From: Dipteris shenzhenensis
Lineage: Eukaryota > Polypodiophyta > Polypodiopsida > Gleicheniales
Strand: one strand, 5' to 3'
NCBI GenBank assembly: GCA_047967505.1
Contig: CM106539.1
Length of the DNA: 64,000 bases
Shown: positions 44,400 to 54,565 of the stretch, one piece after another
How positions within the stretch are numbered: the first letter of the stretch is position 1
How the letters are laid out: the number at the start of each line of letters is the position of its first letter
The notes under the pieces: generated by a model
Seen by the model: the letters and a program-made list of their open reading frames with translations, nothing else
Told to the model about the DNA's origin: nothing
The model's database searches: none
Made by a program: the position numbers and the translations under genes

Positions 44400-45470
44400 C
44401 ACCAAATAAACTACCCTATAGGGTGAGTAAAATGCAACACAAAGAAATCCAAAGGCAAGTTCAAGAACTCTTAGATCATGGTTTGATTAGGCCCAGTAAC
44501 TCACCTTTCTACTCTCCATTCCTTCTATCTCTTAAGAAAGATGGTTCATGGAGAATGTGTGTGGACTACAGGGCTCTAAAACATATGGCCATCAAGAACC
44601 GCTTCCCCATTCCAAGGATAGATGAGATTTTGGATAGCTTGAGAGGGGCAAAATTTTTCAACGGAATCAATCTTAAATACGATTATCATCAGGTACAAAT
44701 TGCTCCCTAAGATGTCCACAAGACAACATTTAGAATAGCCCAAGGCCTTTACGAGTACTTGGCACTCCCTTAGGATTGAGTAATGTGCTAGGCATCTTCA
44801 ATCAAATGATGAGTCAAATTTTCCAAAAACATGAGGCATTCGTTGGCACATTCTTTATGACATCTTGGTTTTTGGTAAGGATGAGAGGGAGCATTGGGAA
44901 CATTTGAGAATTGTATTCAGCCTTTTGATGAGAGAACATCAATTGTACATCAATGCTTTTGAGATCAGGTTTCTAGGACACATTATTTCTGAAGGAGAGA
45001 TTAAGATGGATCCCGATAACTAAAGGTAATCCAAGAATGGACTGACTTGAAGTCGATACATAAGGTATGGTCTTTTCTTGGATTGTGTTCTTATTACAGG
45101 AGGATCATTCACCACTTTGCTCATAAAGTGTCGCCCTTGCATGGCCTAATGAAAAAGATTGTCTTCACATGGAGTGATAAGGAGAAATCACCTTTCCAAT
45201 TATTAAAGCATGCACTAATAACAACTCTAGTTTTAGTGATGCCAGATTTGCAAAAATCCTTCATGGTGCAACCTGATGCTAGTGGTGGTTGCATCGGAGC
45301 CATTCTTTTACAGGATGTACATGCTATTGCTTATGAGAGCTAGAGACTCTATGATGCAAAATAGAGGTATGATGTGTACGAGAAGGAGCTACATGTTTTA
45401 AACATTTGGAAGCACTATCTCCTTAGAGTCAACTCTCACTTGTTGCCTTTGCATTCTAAAGATTGGCATA
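44400..45470 (+). pseudogene. Ty3/gypsy reverse transcriptase and RNase H
   Basis: RT begins QVQELLDHGLIRPSNSPFYS, then LLSLKKDGSWRMCVDYRALK, NRFPIPRIDEILDSLRGAKF and KYDYHQVQIAP (44455-44708). In later frames the catalytic loop reads LYDILVFGKD near 44855, with one of the two Asp residues of YxDD lost. FLGHIISEGEIKMDPD follows at 44970. The connection and RNase H segment reads WSFLGLCSYYRRIIHHFAHK, FQLLKHALITTLVLVMPDLQ and FMVQPDASGGCIGAILLQD (45060-45320), then YEKELHVLNIWKHYL at 45377. Stops at 44708, 45029, 45343 and 45364 break it. Confidence 0.9.
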
Positions 45471-45529
45471 GTCTGGTATGGCCGGGGGAAATTGTCCTCC
45501 CCAATCAATTGGTATGTTATCTTGGTTGC

Positions 45530-46060
45530 TCTTTGGGTTGGTCAATTACTTGTCGTCAATAGATTGATTAGGTTCTTGTCAAATTGAGGAAAGAGCTAAA
45601 ATATTGAAAGTTGGCGACTTGGCCTTTGCATGTTCGGCTTAGAATTGTTCAATCTATTTTAGTGGCATATATTCAATTCTTTTGCCATTGATTTTTTTTT
45701 ACTAAAGGAGATATTACATCTTTTATGTCTGCCATCATGGAAATATTCTAGCGTTCGAAGCATGGCAAGAAAAGTTTGTGCTTGCTTCCAGCCCAATAGT
45801 TATGTTTGCCAAAATTGCATGGGGGGCTAAATATTCTCAACATTCATGTGCACATTCTGGCTCATAAGCAAAAAACGATGTTGCAATTTTTACAAGGAGA
45901 TCATCCTTGGGCTGCCATGATGCACAATTTACTTCTTTGACTCACTACTCTTGCATTTGGGTATTGGCAACCCTCTCAGTGGGATTTTCTATTGGGCAAT
46001 ATTAAAGGCAAAATCAAAGGTTGCCCCATTGTTACTCAAATGTTTTTGGATTGGAAACAT
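45530..46060 (+). pseudogene. LINE (non-LTR retrotransposon) fragment, C-terminal part of RT
   Basis: In changing frames the plus strand reads LVKLRKELKYWK (45575), FMSAIMEIF (45725) and LCLPKLHGGLNILNIHVHIL (45811-45870), the last being a standard block downstream of the palm of plant L1-type reverse transcriptases. LQFLQGDHPWAAMMHNLL and MFLDWKHIFSHLAW (46040-46080) follow. The catalytic FADD part is missing, so only the tail end is present. It abuts a copia fragment on the opposite strand near 46050. The end of the LINE, including a poly-A tail, was not seen. Confidence 0.7.
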
Positions 46061-46420
46061 ATTTTCTCACATCTGGCTTGGCATGGCCGAGATTCCCCGG
46101 TAGGGTAATTCTTTGCAAGTGGAGAACATCCACTGGTCCCGAGTTTTTTCTTCTCTCTAGTCGGACAGTACACCAAGTCGACCTCTCCATCCATGATGAG
46201 CTCGCATACAAAGTGATACTGAATCTCAATGTGTTTTGTGCGAGCGTGGAACACAGGGTTCTTTGCAATCACCATGCAACTCTAATTGTCACATGATAAC
46301 TGCATAGGCTTGTTCTACACTGCACCCATGTCCCCTAAAATCCTCCTCAACCACACTGCCTCGCAAGAAGCAAAGCATGCTAATTTGTACTTAGCCTGAA
46401 GAAGTGGACCCTATTGTGGT
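46050..46420 (-). pseudogene. Ty1/copia RNase H fragment, minus strand
   Basis: From right to left it reads YKLACFASCEAVWLRRILGD, MQLSCDN, then MVIAKNPVFHARTKHIEIQY and GEVDLVYCPT (46160-46400). This is the conserved end of copia RNase H, including the HARTKHIE block. The earlier part of RNase H and RT, expected to the right, is not visible beyond 46420. Stops at about 46309 and 46285 show it is dead. Confidence 0.85.
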
Positions 46421-47110
46421 TTATTAGTTTACAAGGATAACCACTTCTTTTATTGAGCAATATGGACCCTTCATTTACAAAATGGTTTCATAATCATGGC
46501 CTCATTTCATGAACTTCAAGAGTTAGAAAACTTGTTTAGTCAGAAATGAGGATATCCATTTCTTTTTTTAAGCAATATGATCCCTTTATTCACAAAAGGG
46601 GTCCATACACTTGGATTGTTTTCATAAACTTTGACACAAAAAAACTACATTCTGATCCAATTTGCTCAAATGCTCAGATGGTTTTGCTCAAAAATTAGAA
46701 TTCCCCCTTTCTTTTTCCCCCCCCTCCCCCTCTTTTCATTCTCACCCCCCGCCATTCTTTTTTTCTTTTTTCTATCTCATTATACCTTCCTATAAAACTC
46801 ACCTCTAATTTTCCCCCTTTCTCCCACTTTGCTTTTTTGCAAATGGTCCCCCACCCCCTGTATCACCATATGCACATCGGACTTACATTTTGGAATTTGT
46901 TGCACATCCCTCGAAGAGGCTACGCCATGATTTCACACCTTTTGCACATCCCCCCGCACATCTAGACAGGTTTCCCTATCCTTCGCACTCGCCCACATCT
47001 GCACCCATAGCCCCCTTCTTCACTAATAGCCACACCACCAAAACAACAAGCTGAACCCGTTGAAGTAAGAATGCCACAGCAACCAACACTCGCACTTCTC
47101 CAACAACAAG
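46421..47110. repeat. Low-complexity stretch with a direct repeat
   Basis: A segment near 46434-46485 (CCACTTCTTTTATTGAGCAATATGGACCC-like) recurs at 46548-46600, a period of about 113 bp. A C-rich and T-rich stretch lies at 46705-46850. From 46850 on, short ORFs on both strands lack domains. Confidence 0.5.
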
Positions 47111-47114
47111 ATGT

Positions 47115-47925
47115 TTGACTCATTCCAGTAGCACAGCTGAGGGAACCGACACATCTGGCAAAGGTAGCATGTGCCACCATTTCATCAGCTTGTTCAATCC
47201 CCATAAAATTTATGCTTGCAAGGTGTTGAATCACTATAGGACAGCAGAGGATTTGCAGACAAAAGCATTGGCAGAAGCCACATGCTTGGGGGATGTCACA
47301 TACCTGGGCATCATCCGAGCTATAGGTCTAGGATTTGATACTAATTCATTGATAATATTCCCGTTTTGGAATGGAAATAATTTGGATAGATGGATGACCT
47401 ATCATGGACATGATGGACTCTATAGCGATACACAAAGATGATGTAGAAATGCCTGTTAGAGCTCAGTGTGTCTGTCAGCATGTTTTTGATCTTCTAAGTG
47501 CACTTGTATGCAATGTTCATTACATGGACCAACATAACGTTCTACATAATGATTTTAATGCACAAAACATTATGCTTCATTTCTCGGAGTCATACGAAGA
47601 AGTGTATCTGGGCATTTGTGATTGGGAATGATGACACCGATGAGAACCAACAAGCCCTATCCGGCATTGAAGAGTAATAGTCCCAAGACTGTTACGACTT
47701 TACTCAAAGATTTTGCCACGTAGCTCTTGAGTGCCTTTCCACTAATCCCCCACCTTTTAGTATTGCACAAGATGTGTTCGCAATGTGCCACCATATTCTT
47801 AAGATGATAGATGTTTGTGTACCACCATCTTATACTGGTCCTACACAAGCTTTCATTGCATTGCTGTGACGACTTATAGTCCAAGGAAAGCACATAGACC
47901 TAAATAGCCGCCTGGCAACAACATA
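47115..47925 (+). pseudogene. Protein-kinase-like pseudogene
   Basis: The frame from 47115 reads NPHKIYACKVLNHY at about 47203, matching the VAxK lysine strand, then FPFWNGNNLDRWM at 47360-47400 (hinge/alpha-D). A second frame gives HYMDQHNVLHNDFNAQNIML at 47519-47578, a catalytic loop of the form HNDxxxxN, and LGICDWE at 47608, the DFG position with a Trp. A third frame from 47640 reads ENQQALSGIEE, then CHVALECLSTNPPPFSIAQD, VFAMCHHILKMI (47705-47810), corresponding to the APE-SDVFALG segment. Frameshifts at about 47430 and 47632, and two adjacent stops near 47678, inactivate it. HND in place of HRD, and DW in place of DFG, are seen in some atypical plant kinases. Its origin (host gene or transposon cargo) is unknown. 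Confidence 0.65.
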
Positions 47926-48360
47926 GTTTTGTAGTGTTTTTTAACTAATTGTTTTTTATTTACATTTTATTTAATTTTGATTTCCCTTGGTCCATGAACT
48001 CAATCATCATCATCTCCTTCCTACTTTATAATTGATGGAACCCAACCATGGACGATGCTGCTCCACACCTCACAAAGAACGGCCAAAGCTTTAAATTATA
48101 TGGATGTGCTATCCGATGAGTTGCTCTAGCCCATTTTCCTCTCTCTGAGCTCATGTGTATTAGCATTTTTGAGTCTTTTCACCCACAAAGTAAACATGCG
48201 ATATGAATTCATGACTTGAGTAACTTCCTAGACCAATCGTCAATCCATAGGCGAACATCGCGATGCAACTAGCGACCATTGCAATGCAACCATGTCTTTC
48301 CACCCAATCCCATGCCTAATTTCAATGCCACTCCAAATAGTTAGGATCAGGTGTGCCCCC
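47926..48360. other. No recognised gene between the kinase-like pseudogene and the acidic ORF
   Basis: AT-rich sequence at 47930-48000 is followed by a stretch with GGCGAACATCGCGATGCAAC and GACCATTGCAATGCAACCAT, a short imperfect repeat at about 48250-48290. It might be part of the same gene as its neighbours, but frames are broken and no domain is visible. Confidence 0.4.
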
Positions 48361-48726
48361 ATGAGTGCCTTATGCCTACAATCCCCCCTAGAAGCCAAAT
48401 GTGAAGAAACGTATGTTAGCTACCTTAGGAGATGCAAGTATGCTCCAAAATAGACAGATGATGTTCTTGATTCCACCCCTTACAAAGAGATTCCCCCCAT
48501 CATCAAAACTAGCATTGCAATCCAAACAAAAGAGGAGGAGCAAGAGATAGAAGGCAATACCATTAATAAGGATGATGAGGACAAGGAGGAGCAAGAGGTA
48601 GAAGGTGATACTACTGATAAGGATCATGAGGACAAGGAGGATGAGGAACAGATCGACTCAAGTCCAAGTAGGAAGAAGGTAATAAAGAGACTCTCATTAG
48701 GAAGACCAAATGTAATAGAGATTTAA
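48361..48726 (+). pseudogene. Acidic, repetitive C-terminal-like ORF fragment
   Basis: One frame reads EAKCEETYVSYLRRCKYAPK, a stop, then TPYKEIPPIIKTSIAIQTK, EEEQEIEGNTINKDDEDKEE and EEQEVEGDTTDKDHEDKEDE, ending SSPSRKKVIKRLSLGRPN before a TAA at 48724. The acidic unit (EEQE-EGxTxxKDxEDKE) is repeated twice. A basic end after an acidic stretch resembles a nuclear protein tail. No family is recognised. It could be the C-terminus of the kinase-like gene upstream, on the same strand. Confidence 0.4.
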
Positions 48727-49185
48727 GCTTTCTCTCTCTCTATTTTTTTTTGACTTTGCTTGAATTTGTTTTAGAAAATTTTGAATTAGGTCTCAATTAA
48801 GCCTTAGCAATTCTTTTAGTTGGAAAAAAGGTTTTATGCATGTTTAAAACGAAAAGAAATATATAGGCGTGTTTCACAATCAAGGCCAAGTACACATATA
48901 TAGACAAGTCTATATTTAAATACTTCTATCATTTTATTAGGGAGAGTTGCCATGTGGTAGCCAAAGGGGAGAGCGAGCCTAAATTTGAGTGTTTGTGTGT
49001 GTATGTCTCCTAATTTGAGTGTTTGTGTATATGTGTGCATGCATGTGTGTGTAATTTCACCCAAAAAAAAGTGTCTACGTGTGTGACTGGAATAGTCACA
49101 AGGGAAAATTTGTTTGTGTATGAGAGAGAGAGAGAGAGAGAGTTGTTTTAGCGCATGTGTGTCTGTATGAGTGCATGAGGGAGAC

Positions 49186-49229
<44 letters not shown>

Positions 49230-49490
49230 GGGGGGATGTTTGAGAAAACGCTTTGCCTTTGCCCCTTGATCAACATGACATGGCCACTCACACTCTTCGC
49301 CAAGCCAAGGGGTGCCTAGAGTGGAAAGGGTCTTCGACTTGAAATTTGACTTCTTGAAATTAAAGACATTTTAAAACCTCACCTTGAGATCTCTGGAGAG
49401 GGTCTCCAACCTCGGGTCATGACTCATGCTCATGTTATCCTTCTGTCCAAAAAGTACTTCCAGATTAACCCCACGTTTGGATTATGATAG
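48727..49490. repeat. GA and GT microsatellites, no gene
   Basis: TTTGAGTGTTTGTGT occurs twice at 48983 and 49014. GA tracts lie at about 49122-49142 and 49190-49226, the second ending in a run of G. The minus ORF over these tracts is an artefact. The stretch 49240-49490 has no recognised feature. Confidence 0.7.
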
Positions 49491-49737
49491 CTCTCAAAAA
49501 CATAGCCACATGCTCGTTGAACGCCGTCTACAGTCTAAGGCCCGCTTCACTGGCCGTCCGATGCAAGAGGCTATGTCCTGACTCCTGAGTGTCTCATTCG
49601 CGAGCTCTGCCCTTGCAGCATATTCCTTCTCACTAGCAGATGCACAAGGTAAACAGCAATTTCGGGCATATGAGCACGTCCATCCAGTCGAAGTTTGTTT
49701 GTGTGCAGGCATTCCAAACATGGCTCTCAAAGTCATT

Positions 49738-51340
49738 TCAAGAACCTGCAAAAGAAGCCCCTTCTCGCGATTGCCACCATTTGGCAGCAGGGGGGCCAAG
49801 CCGTAACTGCAGATCCTGTTCATCATCTGAGGAAGTTTCATTGCTGGCTTGCTGCCAAGTTGATTCCAGCGCAAATGTTATAGAAACGCCATCGTTATTC
49901 AGTGCTGTGGAAGAAACCTCTGATTTAAGCCTTGACAGAGGAGACTTAGAGCTGTTCAGAAGGGGAAAATCACGGTTTTCTGCAGCTTTGCGTTGTGCAG
50001 AGCCAAGTCCTGCTGCTCCTGCAGTCCCACCACTTAGTCCAGCTTGCTGAACTGATGCTGTGTAGTCCTCAGTACTACTCAAACTCCATGTATGAGACAC
50101 GTTGGAAACAGCTGAGACAGGGGAGCTTATATTGGATGAAGAAGTACACAAGGAGCTATTTGAATCTACCCAACGCAATCCCACATCCATCCAGCCTGAT
50201 GGATCTCTCATTGGCTCTGCACATCGTACACTCCTTGGATCTTGGGTAAAATTAGAAACAAAACATGGACTTCCAGGTGCTTGGGAATCAGCCTCCCCCC
50301 TTGCATCTGCTGATTTCACGGAATCTGCCACTCCAAACTCTGTGTGATAAGAGGGTTCAACTTCTGGAAGAAAATCGCTTGAGCAAGGACTAGTGTGCGC
50401 GTGTGACCTACAACAATGGGAAGAAAGAGCGTCAGCAGTGCCAAAAACCTGAGGGGCACTCGGATTGGAACTTGGACTCAAGCATTGATCTTGCCTTGCT
50501 GAACTTTGGACGCCCACAGGACACAACCTAGAGCTCAGATCAGCTTCCTGTATCGTTCTGGCACTGGGAGACCGTGTGCGGCCGGCATGGCCGACTCCGC
50601 TACTGCGCTTTCCTGCTTTCGCAGATATACCGTCGCCAGAATTCGCAGAAGTGCAGCTGCTACGCCTTGCAGGTTGCCTATGTCCCCTTGGAATTTTTTT
50701 GGGCGTGCAGCCGAAGGCCAATGCAGCTGCAAAAAGAGCACGATGACAAACGTCAACTTGCTCTCGCCACTCTTCCCAGCAAAACGTTCAATACAGAAAA
50801 GGTCTCGTGAGGAGATACCTTCGATGCAGGGCGCAAGGTAAGGACCGCTCTTTTCGCAACCCTCCCTGCGTATCATCGTATTCACTGCATCTTCCAGACG
50901 GATTCTCAAGGTATCTACATCCGCATACTCGCTCTGTAGCCTCACATTGAGACATAGTTAGCTCTGAGGCACGGCTACTGATCGGAAAACTCTTTACTCT
51001 TCATGAAAGAATGGAGAAGGCAAGATCAAGCAAGGCAGCAGACGACTTTGTACCTCTGAATTGGCCTTGGAGTAAAGAATTTCTTCGGCCCGGAGCACTA
51101 CAACTGGGAGCTTGTGTTGCCATTCTTTGTTTCTTCTGGTGGAAGGGCAGTGGAGCTGGTTGACGAGCCTAGGGGAGGGGCGTAAACGTAAGGGGATGAT
51201 GAAGAAGAGTGGCCGAAGTACAACATGCAGTAGTCATACCTGAAGATATGTCGGATGAGTTCGCCGCGAAGAGGGTGATGGCTGTCGTTGTGCCATGCTC
51301 GGCGGATGCACTCGTAGGGCCTGGATCCAGGCCGGGGCAT
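49738..51340 (-). CDS. Conserved plant protein of unknown function, four exons, intact
   Basis: Exons (minus strand): 51340-51240, 51168-51054, 50933-50819 and 50726-49738. All three introns (71, 120 and 92 bp) are GT-AG. Joining the exons gives 439 residues with no stop. The start is MPRPGSRPYECIRRAWHNDS, followed by RGELIRHIFR. Exon 2 gives LVNQLHCPSTRRNKEW and QHKLPVVVLRAEEILYSKAN. Exon 3 gives SEYADVDTLRIRLEDAVNTM and YLAPCIE. Exon 4 begins AALAFGCTPKKIPRGHRQPA. These blocks match a family I know from many land plants, with no established function. The remaining 300 residues are Ser-rich with no domain and end with an acidic patch and LQLRLG, an EAR-like LxLxL motif near the C-terminus. 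The Pro-Arg start and EAR motif suggest a nuclear role, which is only inferred. A GAA-repeat leader precedes the ATG. It is the only multi-exon gene in the window that splices cleanly. Confidence 0.9.
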
Positions 51341-51620
51341 CTTGCTCTTCTTCTTCTTCTTCTCTTTCGGGCTTCTCCTTCTTCAGGGTGGTATTCGAGC
51401 TGATATCTTGGCTATGGACTCACAGACGCCATAGCTGGGAAAATGGAGCACGCTTTCCTGTCCCTCTCGCGCGCCAGGAGTCCCTCTTTTGCTTCGATCG
51501 CCAAAGATTCAGCACCGCGGTGAGCACGTTATCTCTGCACACGCATCGTATCGCATCCCATCAATCGCCTTCTCCCCGTATCCACCTTCCCTGCACGTAA
51601 TCTCTCACCATCCCTTCCAA
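51341..51620 (-). promoter_or_regulatory. Probable 5' leader and promoter of the four-exon gene
   Basis: Directly upstream of the ATG the minus strand carries a GAA repeat (51346-51363), ending GAGCAAGATGCC. The stretch is more GC-rich than the surrounding retroelements and holds no ORF of interest. No TATA box is obvious, so the transcription start is unknown. Confidence 0.35.
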
Positions 51621-53968
51621 ATCATCCATAATCCATGATCCATTCTAGTACCGGTGTCCACCGCACAACTGCGCTGCAGTAATACGCAGTATTGCGCAAT
51701 GCGCACAACTCCGTAATTCTCGATTGGCCTTCTTTTCGTGTATCTTTATCAGTACTGATCCGCCCAGAACCCTGAGTCGTGAGTCTTTTCTCCCGACGTC
51801 CGCGCTTGTCCAATGGTGAGCACTGGGGGCCAAAACTTGTGGTACCAAGTACGCACGCTTTCTCCTCAGGGATCGGCAACAAAATCTCCTCCCGTACGTA
51901 CTACAAACATTTTTACCAAGTCCAGATGTACCACAGACCACGAGCCACCTCCGTCAGCATTGAAAGATCGCATTGAGGCAATTTGAGGGTGACAACAACA
52001 ACATAACACACAACAACACCATGTGTACAGTGTCTGCAACCCACACAACACCATGTGTACAGTGTCTGTAAGACTCAAGAGGGGTGCGGGACGGATAATG
52101 TGGAGCGTCCGACTCCAAAGCTGCAAAAGCTCTCGCAGTCCCAATAGGGAGAAGAGGTGGTGGCAGGAAGAGGAGGTGCTGGCTACAAAGTACGTTGCCT
52201 CTGCAAAAAAATTAAAAGCTGCAGACTTTGTGAGGCTCATGAAAGGCTGGGTGGCGGTCCGAGGCTCCCAACAACTGGCACATTTTGGAATGGAGCTCGG
52301 GTGCCCCTCAAACCTTCTTTAGTGGAGGGCGATGTAGACAACTAAGAGGAGCTCCCCGCGTCGTCGTAAACGTTGGGGACGTTGTTGGGCGAGCGGCAAG
52401 CTCTGGGAGCCAAATCACGTCCTATCGTGTCTGCGGCTGAGTATCCCATCCTGGTTGCATCGTCTATAACCGGTTCAAATTGCCTCTACAAGCGCGCCAC
52501 TGGCTGGAGAGGATGTTCATACTTGGGGTGGTAGCAGTTTCTCAAGCCATCAACCGGCTGCACCAGTCCAGCATTCCAATGCTGGGCTGTAATCGGCAAT
52601 TTTCAGCCTGATGGGTTGGCAGTCCACTGCCAGGGGAAGAGGGAAGCTCAGTATTAAAGCATCATGGGGATACAAAACTGCCATGCTAGTAGGGTTGCTC
52701 CAGCCCTACTAGCCTGCGTGGGGAGCTCCTCTAAGTTGGCCAAGGCAGCCCTGTGGGGGCACTCCCGAGACAGCCAAACAATCTGAAAGAAGTGGCCAAG
52801 GCGAGAGTATGTGGCAAAGATTCCTCCTACCTCTATAAACACGGTCAGACACTGTGTTAGAGGGCATTCCCACAAAGGAGCTTTGTAAGTCCGAAATTTG
52901 TGGTCGAGTCAAAAAATAGACTCATAGCAAAAAAATTGCTTCCTCAATGACCTAGAGAAGCTCACCGTTAACATCGACAATTTTGTCAAAGTTAGCCGTA
53001 ATAGTAGGTTGCCCCCCTTTTTCATCCTCATTCAACCAATGGTGAAGGTTGTTTGCACCAAAACATTTCCTAACAACAACTTCACAATCGCAAAAGAAGA
53101 CAAAGGGTTCCACGATGGACCATTCCCATGGCCACATGGGCTCTCATTTCACCTCGTAAAGCTAGAGCAAAAGTTAGGTACACATACTAAATTGAGGTGC
53201 TCATACTTCATGGTAGAGTCTTATGTGAGAATGTCGTCTAAGAGTAAGTCCCCATAGGCCAAATTTTTAGTTTCTCATGAGTGAAAATTATCATCTGCCT
53301 AATCCCTTACCAGTTTATTATAAACAAGGCCCCATGGAAGACGGGTTTTTGGCTACCATTGGGTGGAAACAATGGAGTGTAGTTCTTGCCCAAACGTAGG
53401 CCCCTGAATGGGCTCAAATCCCCTATACACTCTACTGCTAAAATCTCGAGGCGGTTTGGCTGGTTCCTCTATGGGACATGTTTGCTACCTCGAAGTCTCC
53501 AAACAAATCTTAGTGCATGTGGAGCTATTTTAAGGGCTTGAAGTTAGCTCTCCTTGTGTGATCACACACAATTATACAATGAGAAAAAGGCGCCTTTAGG
53601 CCTTTACGTACTTCTTAGAGCATGGGTGGAAAAAGGATGAGCTAACTTCCAAGAATAAGATGGAGTAGCCACTCTTTTCCTCATATCCTCTCTAATAAAG
53701 GTTTCACCATGGAATCTAGAGAAAGATGGGAGGAGATGTGGTTTATATCCTACAACAAGCCACTGTTGAGGCCTCGCAGGCACTTTTAGTGAGGACTTAA
53801 CTATGGCTTAGAGTCCATTCTGTGAAAGGCATGGGATCGGCTTTCTCAGAACTCTAATACATGGTTCACATGAGAATGTAGAAGAGCCATTGGATCACCA
53901 TTGATTACTTTGTAAAAATCACATAAGGTGCACTCCTCGTGCACTCCAAGGTCCCCATCACCTTTGTT
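51621..53968. other. No recognised gene; small tandem repeat
   Basis: CAACACCATGTGTACAGTGT at 52014 is repeated at 52046 (period 32 bp). GCCCTACTAG-type and TGGGGAGCTCCTC/GAGGAGCTCCCC phrases occur in inverted orientation near 52346 and 52720. ORFs of up to 124 codons on both strands lack known motifs. The GC content is higher than in the retroelement blocks, so undetected exons are possible. Confidence 0.4.
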
Positions 53969-54565
53969 GATTATATGTCCTCCACATGATTGAGTAATCA
54001 CTTTGAATGTGGGAGCCCCAGCTCCTAAATGACCAAACATAGCTTTTCCTTTAAAGAGACTTCACACACGTATCATTCGCCTATTGCTTTTGAAGGCAAC
54101 CATCCCAAAAGCTTTCCCTCTCATTGTGACCTCTAACAGAAGAAATCCTAATTCCTAGATAAAGGTTTGATGATGGATGAAGAATTGTCAATCCAAGCAT
54201 ATATTAGAGGACTTTATAGACTCTTAATATAGGTCTCCAAAATTTCAAATGGCTCCTATTCATGTTTTTGATTATATGTCCTCCATATGATTGAGTAATC
54301 ACTTTGAATGTGGTAGCCCACCTAAATGAACAAACAAGTCTTGGTCTAGCTTTACCCTTAAAGAGACGTCACAAATGTCATTGTTCTCCAATTGTTTTAA
54401 AGACAACCATCCCAAAAGATGTCCCCCTTATTGTGACTTCCAATGGAAGCAATCCTAATTCCTAGATAAAGGTTTGATGATGGATGAAGAATTGTCGTCT
54501 AATCACAAATCCTTGATGTGGAGAGGACTTTACAGGCTCTTAATATAGGTCTCCAATACTTCAAA
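53969..54565. repeat. Tandem duplication, period about 301 bp
   Basis: GATTATATGTCCTCCACATG at 53969 recurs as GATTATATGTCCTCCATATG at 54270. Both units go on with GAGTAATCACTTTGAATGTG, AAGGTTTGATGATGGATGAA and CTCTTAATATAGGTCTCCAA. Small indels and substitutions separate them. There is no coding sequence. Confidence 0.9.

Noticed and set aside
48834-49190. Minus ORF of 118 codons with His-Thr repeats
   Set aside because: Derived from GT/GA-rich sequence; no domain.
49494-49874. Minus ORF of 126 codons overlapping the end of the four-exon gene
   Set aside because: It is in another frame of the same strand, shadows the last exon and has no domain.
50535-50945. Minus ORF of 136 codons read as one protein
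   Set aside because: Only its first part (exon 3) is coding; it reads through a GT donor at 50818 into intron sequence.
51098-51340. Minus ORF of 80 codons read as one protein
   Set aside because: Only the first 34 residues (exon 1) are coding; the rest is intron 1 and out-of-frame exon 2.
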